A stretch of DNA of 64,000 nucleotides from Annona cherimola (lineage: Eukaryota > Streptophyta > Magnoliopsida > Magnoliales > Annonaceae), in contig CM059972.1 in NCBI GenBank assembly GCA_030490835.1, positions 8,462,264-8,526,263 on the forward strand, given 5' to 3'. How positions within the stretch are numbered: position 1 is the first letter of the stretch; each line of letters starts with the position of its first letter. Positions 33,901 to 47,413 of the stretch are shown in pieces. The notes beneath the pieces were generated by a model. It was not told where the DNA came from, did no database searches, and saw only the letters and a list, made by a program, of their open reading frames with translations. The position numbers were made by a program, and so were the translations under genes.

Positions 33901-36900
33901 GTGCCTATGAATGAATACTTTTAATAAGAAACACCAACATGACAATGAGAGATTAAGGGAACAATACATAAAAGCAAAGAGTTGCATAAAGTCCGACCAG
34001 ATTTTATACCTTCAGTGATGTGATTTTCTCCATCATTTGTGCCACCTTCATTGACATTAAAGGAGGACAATTAACCTGATACAAGTATGGAAGGAACAAG
34101 TAGAAATGAAACTCTAGTTTCGACCAGGTAACAAGACAATTATGTAGGAAAACTTTTCTCACACGGATGATAGTTATTCAATCTGCATGAGGCTGAGTTA
34201 ACATGATGAAATTCTTTAGTTTATCATGCGTGCAGATTCTCTTATGATTCTTACCCTCCCGTTATGTTATGACACAGTTGAATTTCTTCTTCTTTCCAAA
34301 GTTGATCAACAACTGTACATACCAATTGTGATACATAACTTGTGATGCCCTAAGAACTATACAAAGGTAGAAAGCTTGATATAGTAGATAATCGAGTCTT
34401 ATATCAGAAAAGGGAGAGAGTTTCTAGTGGTTTAAGTTGCGGATCTCAAGTTAAACATAGTGTAACGCATTGAAAAACCATGTGGCTGAATTGTCAGGTC
34501 AAAGCAAATGATATCACATGTGGGACCTAGGGCCACGGACTGTCATCGGGGTTTTGACTCAGGTCAGATATTTGAGTCAAGTCAGATGGGGTTGGGCTGT
34601 TACATAATTGTTGAAGAAATAAATCGGCAACCAATGCCCCAACAATGGCCACTTTAAAAAGGCACATATTAGGTTACTTTATTGTTATTAATTTTGAACC
34701 TCAGCACATCAATTCTCAAAAAAAGAACTATTACACACCAATTGCATCTAATTTTATTGAACTGTGAATCTATGTAAGTGATATACTAAGCGGTTGCGGA
34801 AAGCTAGAGATTCCTGGAAAGTTTTCTTCTACTATTTAGGATAACAATTTGCCTGCATTGTAGAACTTTTGTGCACATAAAAGAGACAACTTGCAGCAGA
34901 AAAAGAAACAATGAACCTAATCCCTGAGAAAGCACAAACAAGATGTCAGAGGAAGAACCATTCATAATTACCTTCTTGTGAGTTTGAAAAGCCACAGACG
35001 ATCTCCCACCACGAAGATCCCAAGCATAGATTATGCCTTGTTTACTTGCTCCATAAACTATCTACAGATCAACACAGGAAATGGTAGGCATCTTTTAAAG
35101 ATATATAGCATATAAGTGGTGCTGATATAAGTTAGAATCAGAAGACAATAAATGTGATGTATTCTGTAAGAATTTATTTGGAAACATCTATATGCTCAGT
35201 TTGCTGTGTTTTGAATTTCATAAATATTTCAGCAAGCAGTGTGTGCAATTCCTCAGTGACATGTTTGTGCACCACAAGCACTTATTGTGTGCGTGACATA
35301 CTACATCACCCCATCAAGAAGAGATTTTAGTCACAACTTGTTGTGAAAGTACCAACGGTGGGAATACATAGACCAAATTTCCCTTATTTGTTTCTTAGCT
35401 CCACACGGCACGCAAACAGCAAAACGGTAGATGTAGAGAACCACTTCATACAATGATTTCAAAGTAAAAGAAGGCTGTGAATTGCATTATGAACCTGATC
35501 TTGTAAATTTACTCGGAGACTATTTAGTCTGGATTGTGAATTTGTCGTAAGATCAGCACATGGATGATTACTCACTCGCCTGTCCCATATGTGAATAACA
35601 CCAAACAGATCTGATGCAAGCAACCTATAAAATTAACTTCATCAGCACATAAAAAACCTAAAGTGTCTTCTCTTGTCTTTGAATGAAAACTTGAAAAGCA
35701 ATTATCTAAATTTCATAAAACCAACCAAAATGTCGCCAATTTCAACCATCTAGAAATTAGAAAAAATTGCTAATATTTGTAAGAGTTCATAAAAGTTTAC
35801 TTTGATTGGGAGTTATGGTTGAGAGAGTAGCCCTAAATCAATAAAAAGGGAAAACTTTGGAAGAAAGAGAGAAAATCCACTCAATAGGGAAAGAAGAAAA
35901 GAAAGGTGAGAAACCACAGATGAATTAGGGGAAAGAAATAAGATAAGACAAACTCAAAGAAATCTCAATTCATAGACTCTTATATAAGTTTCATAGCGAA
36001 CTGCCTTACAATTGAATAAAGCACCTTATTCCACAACAAAGATGTTCTCTTGCGCATAATGAAGCTTGCATAATAAGAAAACCAAAGATAGAAATAACAT
36101 AAAAGACAATCTAAACCATTATTTTAACTAAAGATACTAAATCCCTAACATAAAAAAAAAACTTCCAAATAAAAACCGTGAACAGAATAAACCCTAATTT
36201 ATGAAAGTTTCTTCATGCCCTGCATCAGTTATTGATAAATTGAGAATTTCTGAAATTTCTGTCTATCTTCCTTTCCTTCTAAATATTCCCCTCTTTCAAC
36301 TTAATTTTTTCCCCCTTTCTTTCCATCTTGCACCCCTTGAGAGAATCTTCCTCTTTTTTACTACTATTTTTTTTCGTTGGTACTCATCTAAGAATGAGAG
36401 ACTGACCTTGACCTGTCAAATGTAGTAAAAGCAATGTCAGAGAAGCCATTGTAGATTTCAGAACCATGTACAGTAAAAGAAGGTCTCGCCTTTAGCACCT
36501 GCATTAGAGAAAAAATCGAAATGAACTATTCTAAATATGAGACCAAAAAAAAAAAAAAAAAAAAAAAACTGCTATAGCTAAAACAAGATGAATCTTAATT
36601 TAATTGCTAGATAAATAAGACATGAGAATTGAATGCTTGCCTAAAAACAGATCAAATAATAGTAATGGTTCTTCTAGGACACAATAGAATTTGAAGCATA
36701 GCACAATAAATGGAAATTCTTTTATAGACCATTCACTTCATTGAGTCCTAAATACTGGCAGAAAATTATCATGATTGATGCCTAGTTAATGGTTCACCAG
36801 GACAATAGAATTGCAAGCTTAGAACGAACATCATCATCATAACTATTTGACAGTGAAGTCAGCTGAAGAGAATTTTGTTATGCCATTCCTTTTAATCTTG

Positions 36901-39900
36901 GATTCTGTTCTCAATTTGTCTAGCCACTTTCATAAGTTTTTAATCACCTCTAAGTAACTTGTTTTTCAGTATTCCTCTTCTACTTTGAAAAGCTCGGTCT
37001 TAATTTGTTATGCCATTCCACATGACCAAACCATTTAAAGATCTGTTTGGCCACACTACCCAAAAGAAGCAAAAATAAATAAGTGCTACTCTTTTGGGAT
37101 AAGCTAGGATTCTTGTGTTCCCGTAAAAGCAAACTTCCCAGCTTTCTAAGAGAAAAAATAGCCAAAATTACTTTTACACAAAGTTGCCAAATGTTCATTA
37201 TCGGAATGTGTGCATGTTTTCAAGCTCGTGAATCACTTAATGGGCATAACAAGCAGGGCCAAATATAGCCCAAGTCTACTTTTCTTCATTTTACAACTTT
37301 CCTGCATTTAAATTGTCAAATTACTTCATTTCTAAGTTTATCATCCCCCGCTTTATCATTCATCCATCTCGATCTTCATTTTAGAAAGAATAATACAAGA
37401 AATGAGTAAATTAATGACTTTGAGAAGGATACATGTGATGATACTGTTTTCATTAGAGATTGTAAAGCAGCACAAGACTTATGGTCAGATTAACATGGCT
37501 CAAAGATAACAATTCAATTGTTTGGTCTTATAGGAATTGGGTGTTTATAGATTGTATTGGACTAAGTATTTTAGTCACCTTTCTTACAGATCATTTTTAC
37601 AACATTAGATAAAGCACAAGCAGTGTTATAACTATCATCTTTGATAGACATTTGGTTTGCTTAAGACTCAATACTACACATCTACGTTCATTTAAGAAAG
37701 TTTTCACTACTCAGATTCCCAAGCAGCTGATGTGGTGGGTGCGAAATAGTGCGAGTTGGAGGTCCAAGGATAAAAAATTGGATAAAGGCAGTGGCCTCGT
37801 TACCACGTCCTCAGAGTACACCTCCGTTAGGTGCCTAGTCATCCAAGGTGGACGACATGATAAAAAAAAAAAAAAAAAAGTTCATTTGAGAAAGTTAACC
37901 ATTGGATCAAGACCCCAAACATTAGGGGTATTTTGGTCATTTTGTTTCAAAGTGGGACACATTGTGATTCAAGAGCCTTAATTTAAGCATGCTTTTCTCC
38001 TCCTTGATAACAAGTAGATATCAATTAAAGGGATTTTTTTGCAAACTATAAGTTTTCTTAATTCTACATTACTCCCGTGGTCCATATTTCCAAATAGACA
38101 CTAAAATTCCATATGTTTGCAGAACACACTGTTTTTTACAACGTTTTTGCTACAGCTAATAGATTTTCATCTCTGTCTTTTGACTTTTTGCAAAATGCCA
38201 AAAACCTCTTAACAAGCATTTAAGGAGGTCATCTTGGCTAACTTGAAAGAGGCTCTGCCCCTAAGTTACTAGAATTTTAAGATTTTCGAAGCATTTCTTG
38301 CAGCTAAATGAGAGACAGGAGGTACAAAGCAAGTAAAAAATGTCAGCATTTTTCTCTTTTCTTTTCTTTTAGATTTTTGATGTGAAAATAGTAATTTTAT
38401 GAAATGGGGCATTATATATATATATTGTTTTTGGTTTTGTTGGTTTGGGGTGGGGGGGTTGGTGGGTTGGTGCGGGCATGGGGCGCAAGTGGCTGCTCCA
38501 TGTGGCTTTGCCACTGCTTGCAGTATGCACCCTTCCAGGATTCGTTGTTTTCTCCATCGGTGCCTTGTGAGAATTGCTCATGGTTTCTTCTTTTATTTAA
38601 TTGCAAACAGTTCAATATATATGCCAGCAGTTTGTCAGCTTTATAAAAAAGTTTAAAATAAATAAAATATTAAGGAGATATAATCAACATGCAAGGGATA
38701 TAGAAGGTGATGGGATCGAATAGAAGTAAACATTTACAGAGTGGTTGTCACAAGTACATAGTAGCAACAAATACCCACAGATAAAGTAATGTTTTTGCCA
38801 GAAGGCCAAAAGGTTCTAAAAGGGGAGGAAAATACAAATAGGAAATAGATCAAATGTTGTGTAAAATAGACACAAAACAAACAATCTAAAATAATTTAAA
38901 CCATCGAAGTTAATGGTTCAACCATGAGTATCATAATGCATGAAAGTAATAACAGATGCACTTACCTGAACCGGTTCATGAGAGACATAACCGATATCAA
39001 ACAAAAGAATTTTGTTATTTTGCAATGATGTGCAAGCAACCTGCAGAAGTAAATAACAGAATATTGATAATCAAACAAGCAAATACATGATCAAAACATG
39101 CAGGCACTAGTAGCCTGATTTACCATTGTCCAAGGTAGGAGAAAATCAATTGACTTTGATAGCAAGTGGAGTAATATTTGGTGACAAAAAGCACTAAATC
39201 ATAAAAAATATGGTAATTATAAAAGAGAACAATCAAAAAAATAAATATTTCAAGTTTGCCTGTATGCATAGCTTATCAAGTAGGCAGAACAAACCTCATC
39301 CTGATTAGATACATTCCATCGAACAATGTCCAGTTGATGATTTATACTGAGATGCAGAAGATGCTTCGTCTCATCTTCTCCTAAGCCTACAAAAGTGATG
39401 GTTGGCTTCTCTGTATTAATTATTAGGGAAAAACAAAAGTGGACAAAATGTGTCACATTTGCATTGACGCAAGACGCAAAGCAGACGAAATTCTAGAGTG
39501 AGTAGAATTGCCAAGACACAAAGTAGAAAGGTCTTTACACAATAAAAGAACAAGACAACTTAAAATAATTAAACTTCTGATCTGGATGGAATTATGGCTA
39601 TCAGAGGTCTTGTACTAGCCTTGTTTTCATGCTTCCCTCGCTGCATCATGCATGCATCAACGTAAAACAAGGATTTTGATAGGAACCAGCCTACGTAGCA
39701 TTAACGAGATGAAAAAAAAATTCCAAGTATTATGTCCTCAGAGCAATCAAGTTAAGATTGATAAGATAGCAAAATGGAAGTAATCAGTTTCCAAAAACCA
39801 ATTCAAATTGCATACCATATTTTGCCACCAACATTATTCCTAACTGCAATGCACAGACCTAGAAAGTAACCTCCAAGAACTCTACACCCCCCCCCCCCTT

Positions 39901-42900
39901 GATGCGGGATTCAATTATGGGTCGTTACAAGACTACCAACTTCCACCTGGTTCATCATTGAGCCACAACTCTGGGCTTCTGCCTACAATTCTAGATTACT
40001 GGATCAACTCTCTTAACTGCATTTACTAGATAGGGTTCTGCTCTGATACCAATATAATGCACAAACACAGAAAAACGATCCCGAGCCTTCGGCTACTGGA
40101 GGTAGTTTTGCTCTGACACCATTTGGATCCGCTTTGGCTTGACGGCATGGATCTAGAAATCGGTTGATACCGATTTGATAGAGGCGTATTAGGCCAGACC
40201 TGATACATGATACAAGGATAAAACAAGCTAGGGTTTAGGATTTTGTGTGAATCGAGCATTTTTTTTGTAGTATCTGCCAATACAGGCATGACGATACAAG
40301 CAATGCCCAAACGTATCCGACCCAATACATGTGGCTACCCCCTTTAAAATGCATACGTTCTTTGAGTTGATCCATTTTCTCCTAATTTCTTTGTTCAAAA
40401 AACAACTCTGAATCCCCTAAGAGGGATAATTGACATCCATAAATGGATTAAAATAGGTAAATGCAAGAACAAAATTTTTTTTTTTTTTTTACTTACGTTG
40501 TCATTTTTTGGAACCGTATAAACAGGGATTAAAACTCCCTAAAGCTGTTGTTTTTTAGTTTTTAGGTTGATTCAAAGGTGGAAGAGGTGATTTCAACAAG
40601 ATTGAAGGTGATACTGAGAGGAAAAACAGATAATTTTGGTCAGAATTGAAGATCTACGCAGATGTAGAAAACTCGGGCAAAAATTCAAATCCATAAAAAT
40701 CTCATAATTATTTGGTGTAAATCACCAGATAGAGCTATGATTTGGTTAAGGGAAGATGAAATCGTGTCGGACCTGGAGTGTTGTTATTTTATTTTTTATA
40801 TTTTTAAATATATTTTTATTTCAAAAATTAAAAAATTCTATTCATTGTGCACAGCTTCTGTACAATAATTCGCTTTGTGTTTTCCTACTATCTGGTGTAT
40901 TTTTAGATTATTTTTATATATTTTATTTATAAGATATATTAAATAAAAAATAATTTTTAGCACATAAAAAATTAATAAATATTATTTTTTCAGCGTAAAA
41001 ATGCAAGCCCTAATAAATCTAGAAATCTATGGTTTCTATTTTTTTTTTTACATTTTTCTATACTGAATCATTTATAAACTTTTTTATTCTGAAAATTAAA
41101 TGTACATACACAACCATTGTACTTATAATATCTACCATAACCACCTTCATATGGGTCTAGGTCAAATTCATGCACTTATATCTTTGAGTATCATCCACAA
41201 TATGGACATGTATGTGGAGAGTTTAACGACGATCAAAACAATAATGATGATAACATTGAAGAACCTCCTAAGCATTCATTTTAGTAGTGAACTGGATATG
41301 GAATGCCGATTGAGGTAACAATGAAACTTCTAAGTTATAAGCCTTAATACATCTACGATCCTGTTTACAAACTTTCAATGATCAGTTTCTCACTTTGGAT
41401 GTGTTTGGTAATGAATAAAACTTTTGATGAAAAGTTTTGGAGAGTAAAAGTTGTCAAATGATATAATATGGTAGGGGTAATGATAAATAATAAGGAGGAT
41501 AAAGTTAAAATAGATAGGTTAGTTGTGTGGATAGTTGTGTAAAAATGATTGAAAAGTAGGTAGTTGTATAGAAAAATGTGAAAAAATGATTAAAAATATG
41601 ATAGTTCTGGAGAGTAAAAAGTTTTAAATTAAAAAGTTTTAACTTGACATTTTCTATCGATTGTCAAACACACCCTTTATCTATTTATAAACTTGCGTCG
41701 TGACTTATGACTTACGAAACTGTGCAGTTTAAATTTTATATTGTTCTAAATTCTAAATTTCCAATGCTCATTCGAACATATAATTTCTTTATTTTTGAAG
41801 TTTATATATCATATATTCATTGCATAATTGCATCAAGTAGCCATATCAACAAATCAGCTACTTCTTAGAAGATTGGACTAATATGCCATTATTTTCATGT
41901 ACAAAAAAAAAAAATGCCCCTATACAATCCAATATGCCTATATTGTGTATGTTTTCAGGTGGTCCGATACGCCACCTGATACTGAAATTCGAAAACATAC
42001 TTACAGCTCAGTCACACAATTTTTAAAATGCCTTGCACTATATTTAACCTTAGATACACTTATAAATCACCAAGAACTTTATCCCTTTTTCGATCTGGGA
42101 TTCATGATGGGCCATTAAACTAACTCTCACATTGCTATATTATTACAAAACTATAATTCCCATGGTTTTCATTTCATACACACCATATCCTCAGTAAAAT
42201 ACCCCCACTCTCACACCCCTTGGACCACTTGTGGGATGGCTAAGAACTTTTGCAAATGCTTCTATGGATTTTATGTTCACTAATAATAAAACTTGTTAAA
42301 TCCTAAGTGTTGAAACCCCAAGAGCTCAAATTATGGGCAAGTTTGGCAAAAATAGAAACTTTTAAACTAAAACTTTTCAATCTAAAACTTTCGACTTTTC
42401 ACAGTATCCTATTTTTAATTATTTATTCGTATCTTCCTATATAACTACCCTACTTTTCAATCATTTTTACATAATTATTCATATAATTAACTTATCTTAA
42501 CTTTATTCTTTTTACTCTTCATCATTACCCATATCATATCAAATCATTTATCCCCATTCAAAGATTTTTACCCAAAATTTTTTTTCATCCAAAAGTTTTA
42601 TCACTTCTTAAACACACCTTAAAATGATTAATAGAGTGATCATTTGCATTAAAAAATTTGTTCCTAAGCTATTGAAGTCTACAAGACCTGGGTAGGCCCA
42701 ACGACTAAAAATAATGCAAAATGTGGTCCTCTAGATGTAGGATAAGTTGTTACCTCTACTTTGAGCAAGAGTAATCAAAATGAGAAAATAAACATACCAT
42801 ATGCGCTATTATTTGTGAAATATAGAACAATAAGCAATGATGATTTACTTTATAACATCTGTGATGGCACATTGGAATTGATCATTTGGAGGGCACATTT

Positions 42901-45347
42901 TAAACTAGAATGAAACATTGTTGTCACCATTGTGATGAAAACATTTCTACATGATTATTTCCCTTCTTCTGCTTTTCATCCTTGTCTACCTTTCTAAAGA
43001 TATTTTCAAGGGTATAATAATAATATTATAAAGTTTTCCTCATACAAGACAATAGGGAACACATAAAGTCAACTTGTCTTTCAAGCAACCAACTAAATGA
43101 TAATGTTGAATGCATCTCTACAAGATTGGAGATAAATAGCTTGTTGTTTGGTAGACTTACATGATGGTTGGCCATTGCTCAAGCAATAAAGAGTTTCGAA
43201 GTCGTGCACAGTCAAACACCCCGATTTTGTTACTGACGCTAAATATATCCCCTAAAAATCTTGAAGTCATAAGCAAAATAAAGAAAATAATAACACATCA
43301 AAATACAAAATAACATGGAAAACCTATAAAATCCTTTCATTAAAATTCTTCCCAGTACATGTTTAGATTTTAACTACTAAAAATGTGCATTTGTAGATAC
43401 GCCTTCACCATTGTACATGTTTAGATTTTAACTACTAAAAATGTGCATTTGTAGATACGCCTTCATCATTTAACTGAAAATGCAAACAGGTGCACACTTC
43501 TAGAATATTTACAAACAAACATATAAATCCTTTTTAAAAATTACAACCATGTCAATTCTATAAATGATTGTCATGACAATCTAAGATAGAAGTTAACCCT
43601 TTTCGTAATTCTTGCATCAGACATCATAACGATCAATAACAGAATTAGTGTATTTTTATTTTTTTACAAGTTTATAGGTATAAACAAATATTATATCTGC
43701 AATTTCAAGCGAAAAGTACAGGTATCTATAAATGCTCCAACCAAAATTAGAGAAAAATAAAAGTGATCATCTGTAGGATGATTTTCCCCATTTGGTTTAT
43801 CATCAAATGGGAATAGGAAGGCACTCAACGTATGAAATATCATGTTTGCTAATGTTTGGATGGATGTCACAGAGATAAAATGCAAACAACCCCAAAAGGC
43901 CCTTGTCTGCCTCTAGAAGGGAATAAAATCCATGCAGAAAAAGATATGAGACCACATAGAAAGATGGCTTCAAAAAGTACTCAATCTATCCTAAACAATT
44001 TATTTTGTTTCCCCTTCTAACAGGCATTCCTAGAGAAGAAGTTCAAAGATTAGTTCAACTCCTACGATGTAGAAACCTTGTTTCAAAATCTTGGTGACTT
44101 GCAAGTCCATTGGATCCTCAAAACATATCATTCTTTACCCCCTTTGCACTTGCTGAAACTTCTGGACAGCAAACATGTCATAAGACATTGACTAAACTAG
44201 TCTAGGATTAGGCTTAAAAGTTTAAAAATTTTCACTTTCGGCCGATTTACCTATATTCTAGAATACTGCATTTCCCTAAATAATTACACAAAAGAAGTAA
44301 TGCAGAAAATCCGGAGACCATCATTATCTTTAGGAGGTTGATTGCATTTGCCTTTGCCTTAAAGCTAAAGCAAAGAAGGTTCACTTCCCGTCCTTCAAGT
44401 AACATCAGAACGTTTGGAATAACAGCTAAAATTTGAAGCATTATTCACATCTGAAACTAGAACCTGATAACCAAAGGACATAATGAGAGTGAAGGATCAT
44501 CCACTCTTGTGCTGTGTTGCTTATACACAAAATGAGTGCTACAGGTGCTAGTCAATCATTAAATTGAGAACTTGCTTCCATTGCTTGCATTTAACAACTA
44601 GATGATGACCATTTAAACTGTACAACTCTGTAGAACGTCCTACAGAAGTGAAATTTTTTTATGGAATAGCAGAAGGATATAGTTTTTTTTATATATATAG
44701 TTGATTATGGAATAAACAGGCCAAAGCATTGTGATAGACAGAACCACTTGAGGTTCAAACTCTCAACCTCCACGGTAGTTGAAGTGACATGTAGCTGACG
44801 TCTTTTATCAGCAGTCAGGGTGCATAAGTAGTTCATTATCAATTTTTTACACATTCAAAGGTCAAAGCCCCCACATTACAATGCGAAATAATGGTCCCAT
44901 AACAAAAGGTGAGGCACTTGTTTCTGATGAACAAAAAATGAGCATGCACTCTTAACCAGAACCATTGCAAAACAACCTGTATGGAAATCGTTGTACACGA
45001 TGGATTTGACATCAAACATCCTGGACATGAAATAGATAAAATAGATATTCAAGAAGAAAAAATCAAATGCATTAAAAGAATCAATAAAAAAAATTCCTGA
45101 GTTTCGAAGTTTACTGTGCTTGAAACAAAGATTAAGCCTTCACCTTGTTATCGAATTCCAATCCTGATACACCTTCCCTGAGCAAGAGCACGGTAAAAAT
45201 TTAAAAAAAGAAAAAAGAAAAAAGAACGAAATTGAATTCAAACGTGCGTTCGAAAGTCGCATACAGGAAGAAAGGCACGTAATCGTGTGCTTACTTTCTT
45301 TGAGGAACTGAACCATCAACATTCGCACCGTTAACAATCCGATTCAT
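27960..45347 (-). CDS. WD40-repeat protein, 15 coding exons, unnamed
   Basis: Exons (minus strand): 45295-45347, 45144-45177, 43161-43251, 39295-39386, 38966-39040, 36413-36498, 35495-35624, 34972-35061, 34010-34075, 33260-33351, 31767-31832, 31589-31655, 30544-30632, 29549-29666, 27960-28040. All introns are GT-AG and every phase joins, giving 1230 nt and 409 residues, which strongly supports the model. WD-type blades are visible: LASVTKSGCLTVHDF (33-47), a second near 73-105 (IVRWNV...ILLFDI), IHIWDRR (154-160), IIYAWDLRGG (197-206), a degenerate one near 248-282 (IHSIDFDP...LNVHNF), and a final one at 363-391 (GVTACTAHPLNGTIIAGT). It should form a beta-propeller that scaffolds other proteins. 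I recognise it as a conserved plant protein but cannot name it. The start is the first ATG after a 5' UTR intron. Introns hold SINEs and MITEs. Confidence 0.88.
31310..31524 (-). mobile_element. tRNA-derived SINE with target duplication
   Basis: Lies in an intron of the WD40 gene, same strand. Box A-like CCGCTCGGTTGGTC (31498-31511) and box B GGTTCAAACCTC (31445-31456) form a tRNA head, followed by a unique body and an A-rich 3' end (AATAAAAAAAAC, near 31310). An 18-bp target duplication, ATATTGGCATAAAAAGTT, is perfect at 31292-31309 and 31525-31542. Perfect duplications mean a fairly recent insertion. Confidence 0.9.
32858..33146 (-). mobile_element. Tourist-like MITE, TAA target sites
   Basis: Ends GGGCACATTTGTTT and CTCAAACACACCC, flanked by TAA on both sides (32855-32857 and 33147-33149). 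It sits in the intron between the 33260 and 31832 exons of the WD40 gene. Confidence 0.88.
37703..37879 (+). mobile_element. SINE-like poly(A) retroposon
   Basis: 177 bp ending in an A18 run, bounded by a 17-bp direct repeat GTTCATTTAAGAAAGTT (37686-37702 and 37880-37896, one mismatch). This is the hallmark of LINE-mediated insertion. The body has no ORF and no clear tRNA boxes; it is unrelated to the SINE at 31310. It lies in a WD40 intron in antisense orientation. Confidence 0.75.
41397..41675 (+). mobile_element. Tourist-like MITE in a WD40 intron
   Basis: Ends GGATGTGTTTGGTAATG and TTGTCAAACACACCC, flanked by TTT on both sides. It is very similar to the reference copy at 21924. Confidence 0.87.
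42335..42618 (-). mobile_element. Tourist-like MITE in a WD40 intron
   Basis: Ends GGGCAAGTTTGGC and TTAAACACACC, with TTA at the left (42331-42333) and TTA after the right end. More diverged than the 41397 copy and in the opposite orientation, about 660 bp away in the same intron. Confidence 0.8.
43355..43470 (+). repeat. Two-copy 58-bp tandem duplication
   Basis: 43355-43412 and 43413-43470 differ at a single position (CACCATT against CATCATT). A young duplication, about 100 bp upstream of WD40 exon 43161-43251 in transcript sense. Confidence 0.92.
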
Positions 45348-45399
45348 CTGTAAACAAGTCGATCATTCAAACGTGCGTCCGAAAGTAGCATACAGAAAT
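45238..45399 (+). repeat. Direct repeats flanking the WD40 start-codon exon
   Basis: A ~33-bp sequence (TCAAACGTGCGTTCGAAAG...GCATACAG) occurs at 45238-45270 and again at 45367-45399, bracketing the exon 45295-45347. It is either an old local duplication or the scar of one. Confidence 0.7.
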
Positions 45400-46439
45400 T
45401 CAAACAATTTGAAGAGTTGTGCCAGAAATTACTGCACACATGCGTTGGGCAGCTTTGTCCGCCGATGCTGTAGTAGCAATGAGCGAAATTCCGCATCTTT
45501 CCAGACAACCAATCGCAGAATACATCAAGAAATCAGCATTCGACAGTTACAGAGAATCCAGTGAAGGCAGCTACCTACCTCCGAGTAGGACTGAAGTAGC
45601 AGGGCAGAGAACTCGTGGCGGTGCTTCGGCAGAATCCGGCCGTTCAGCTCTGCGAAGCTGATCTTCCATTTAAACCTTTCGAGGAACAGATATAATGTTT
45701 GAGACACGGGATCAGATGGAAATGGAGATGGAATTGGCGATAGAAAGTTGGGTTTTTTTCTCTTTACCTGCGATGGGATTTGGGGTTTGGAGGAGAAGCA
45801 GGGTGGGGAAGTACGTATTTTTCCATACGCGCGAGCGAATAGAATTTCGCCCGATCGAGAGCGGCAGCACTTTTTTTTTATTTTTTTTGGAAGAAGAAAA
45901 GAAGACGAAGAAGAACTGAAGAAGTAGAGAGCGGCAGCACTTGGCGGGTAATTTCTAATTTGCCCGCGCTTCGAGAGTTGGACTTTTTGTAAAGCGGGAA
46001 CCCGTAACTTTTCTTAATTGCAAATTAGACCACAATCAAAAATATATCCCGCGAATTTCAAAATATTGCAAAATAGATCTCGACAGTCGGCATTGATATT
46101 TGTGAAGATATAAACTGAAATAGGTTAAATATTGTAGAAAATTACATTTTACCCATTTTATACCTATTTCAAATCGTCATATTTTTAAATTTAGGATATA
46201 GTTTGAAGTGTTGCAAATGTGGACTGCTTTATGTTAAAAATATATTTTATAAAATCTAAATTGGTAATAACATTCTTAATATATATTTTTGAAAGTGAAA
46301 TAAATAAATTTGAGAAAAATAGAATATATTGATATGATTTTCTGTATCTTGCATGAATATATATTGTTCTTGTCTTTATTATTATTGATTTTGATTTAAA
46401 ATATGAAAAAGCAATGTGGAACATAGGCGTTTTTGTTTA

Positions 46440-46655
46440 CGCTACAACTTTGCACTTTAAAAGTTTGTACTCTTTATAATTATCATATTTTTTAATTATA
46501 TATTTACATTTTTTATACAATTATTATTTTTTTAATCATTTATATATAACTACTTATACAACTAACATATATATTTAACTTTATTTTATTTACTTTCCAT
46601 TGTTATACTTATCATATCATGTTATTTTCTTAGATTTCAAAAATTTTTATACTAA
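46440..46655 (-). mobile_element. Degenerate MITE
   Basis: Family blocks are recognisable (ACTACTTATACAACTAACATAT), but the left end is lost. It abuts the better copy at 46656. Confidence 0.5.
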
Positions 46656-46935
46656 GGCTATGTTTGATAATAAGTAAAAGTTGCCGAGTTAAAACTTTTT
46701 AATATAAAATTTTTCACTTTCTACAACTATCCTATTTTTTAATAATTTTTTCACATTTTTTTATATAATTACCCTACTTTTCAATCATTTCTACGCAGCT
46801 ACCAACACAACTAAACTATTTATTTCAACTTTATTCTATTTATTCCCCATCATTACCCATATCATATCACATCATTTGACAACTTCTACTCTCTACAACT
46901 TTTCATCAAAAGTTTTATACATTTCCAAACACACC
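46656..46935 (-). mobile_element. Tourist-like MITE
   Basis: Ends GGCTATGTTTGATAATAAG and TTTCCAAACACACC, with TAA before and TTA after. Full-length copy in minus orientation. Confidence 0.8.
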
Positions 46936-47120
46936 TTAAATACTTTTCATCCAAACTCAATTCTCATGCACATCCTTAATGTTCACAGGCAGGATGATCC
47001 TCCGATGGGATAGGATGGAATGAACTTGCAAATTGCAATAGAATATCTTATTTCTCAATACACCTTTACCTGATTGTAAATACAGGAGACATTCCAAAAT
47101 TTGAATGAAAAGGTCTTATA

Positions 47121-47413
47121 GGGTGTGTTTGGTCGGAGGTAAAAATTTTTGATGAAAACTTTTCAGAGTAGAAGTTGTTAAGTTGATAGAAAATGATATG
47201 ATGTGATAGGGGTAATAATGAGGTGTAAAGAGAATAAAGTTAAAATAGATAGGGTAGTTGTATGGATATTTGTGTGGAAATGATTGAAAAGTATGGTGGT
47301 TTATATAGGAAAATGTGAAAAAATAATTAAAAAATAAGATAGTTATAGGAAGTAAAAAATTTTTGATTGAAAAATTTTCATTGATATGTTTTATGTGTAA
47401 CCACATACACCCC
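47121..47413 (+). mobile_element. Tourist-like MITE upstream of HOP2
   Basis: Ends GGGTGTGTTTGGTCGG and CCACATACACCCC. The right end lies 258 bp before the HOP2 start codon, so it is inside or next to the promoter. Confidence 0.82.

Noticed and set aside
39890..40340. LTR retrotransposon fragment in a WD40 intron
   Set aside because: A GCTCTGATACCA-like sequence at 40038-40051 resembles an inverted primer-binding site, but no LTR pair, target duplication or coding remnant was found.
45525..45707. An N-terminal extension of the WD40 protein through the first exon
   Set aside because: The frame that joins in phase to 45347 has no ATG (it would start at GTG), and the only ATG in that exon is in another frame. 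I therefore treat the exon as 5' UTR.
46191..47406. Minus-strand frames rich in Phe, Tyr and His (such as 47116-47406)
   Set aside because: They are translations of MITE sequence; the same composition recurs at 57452-57712 and 61188-61469.
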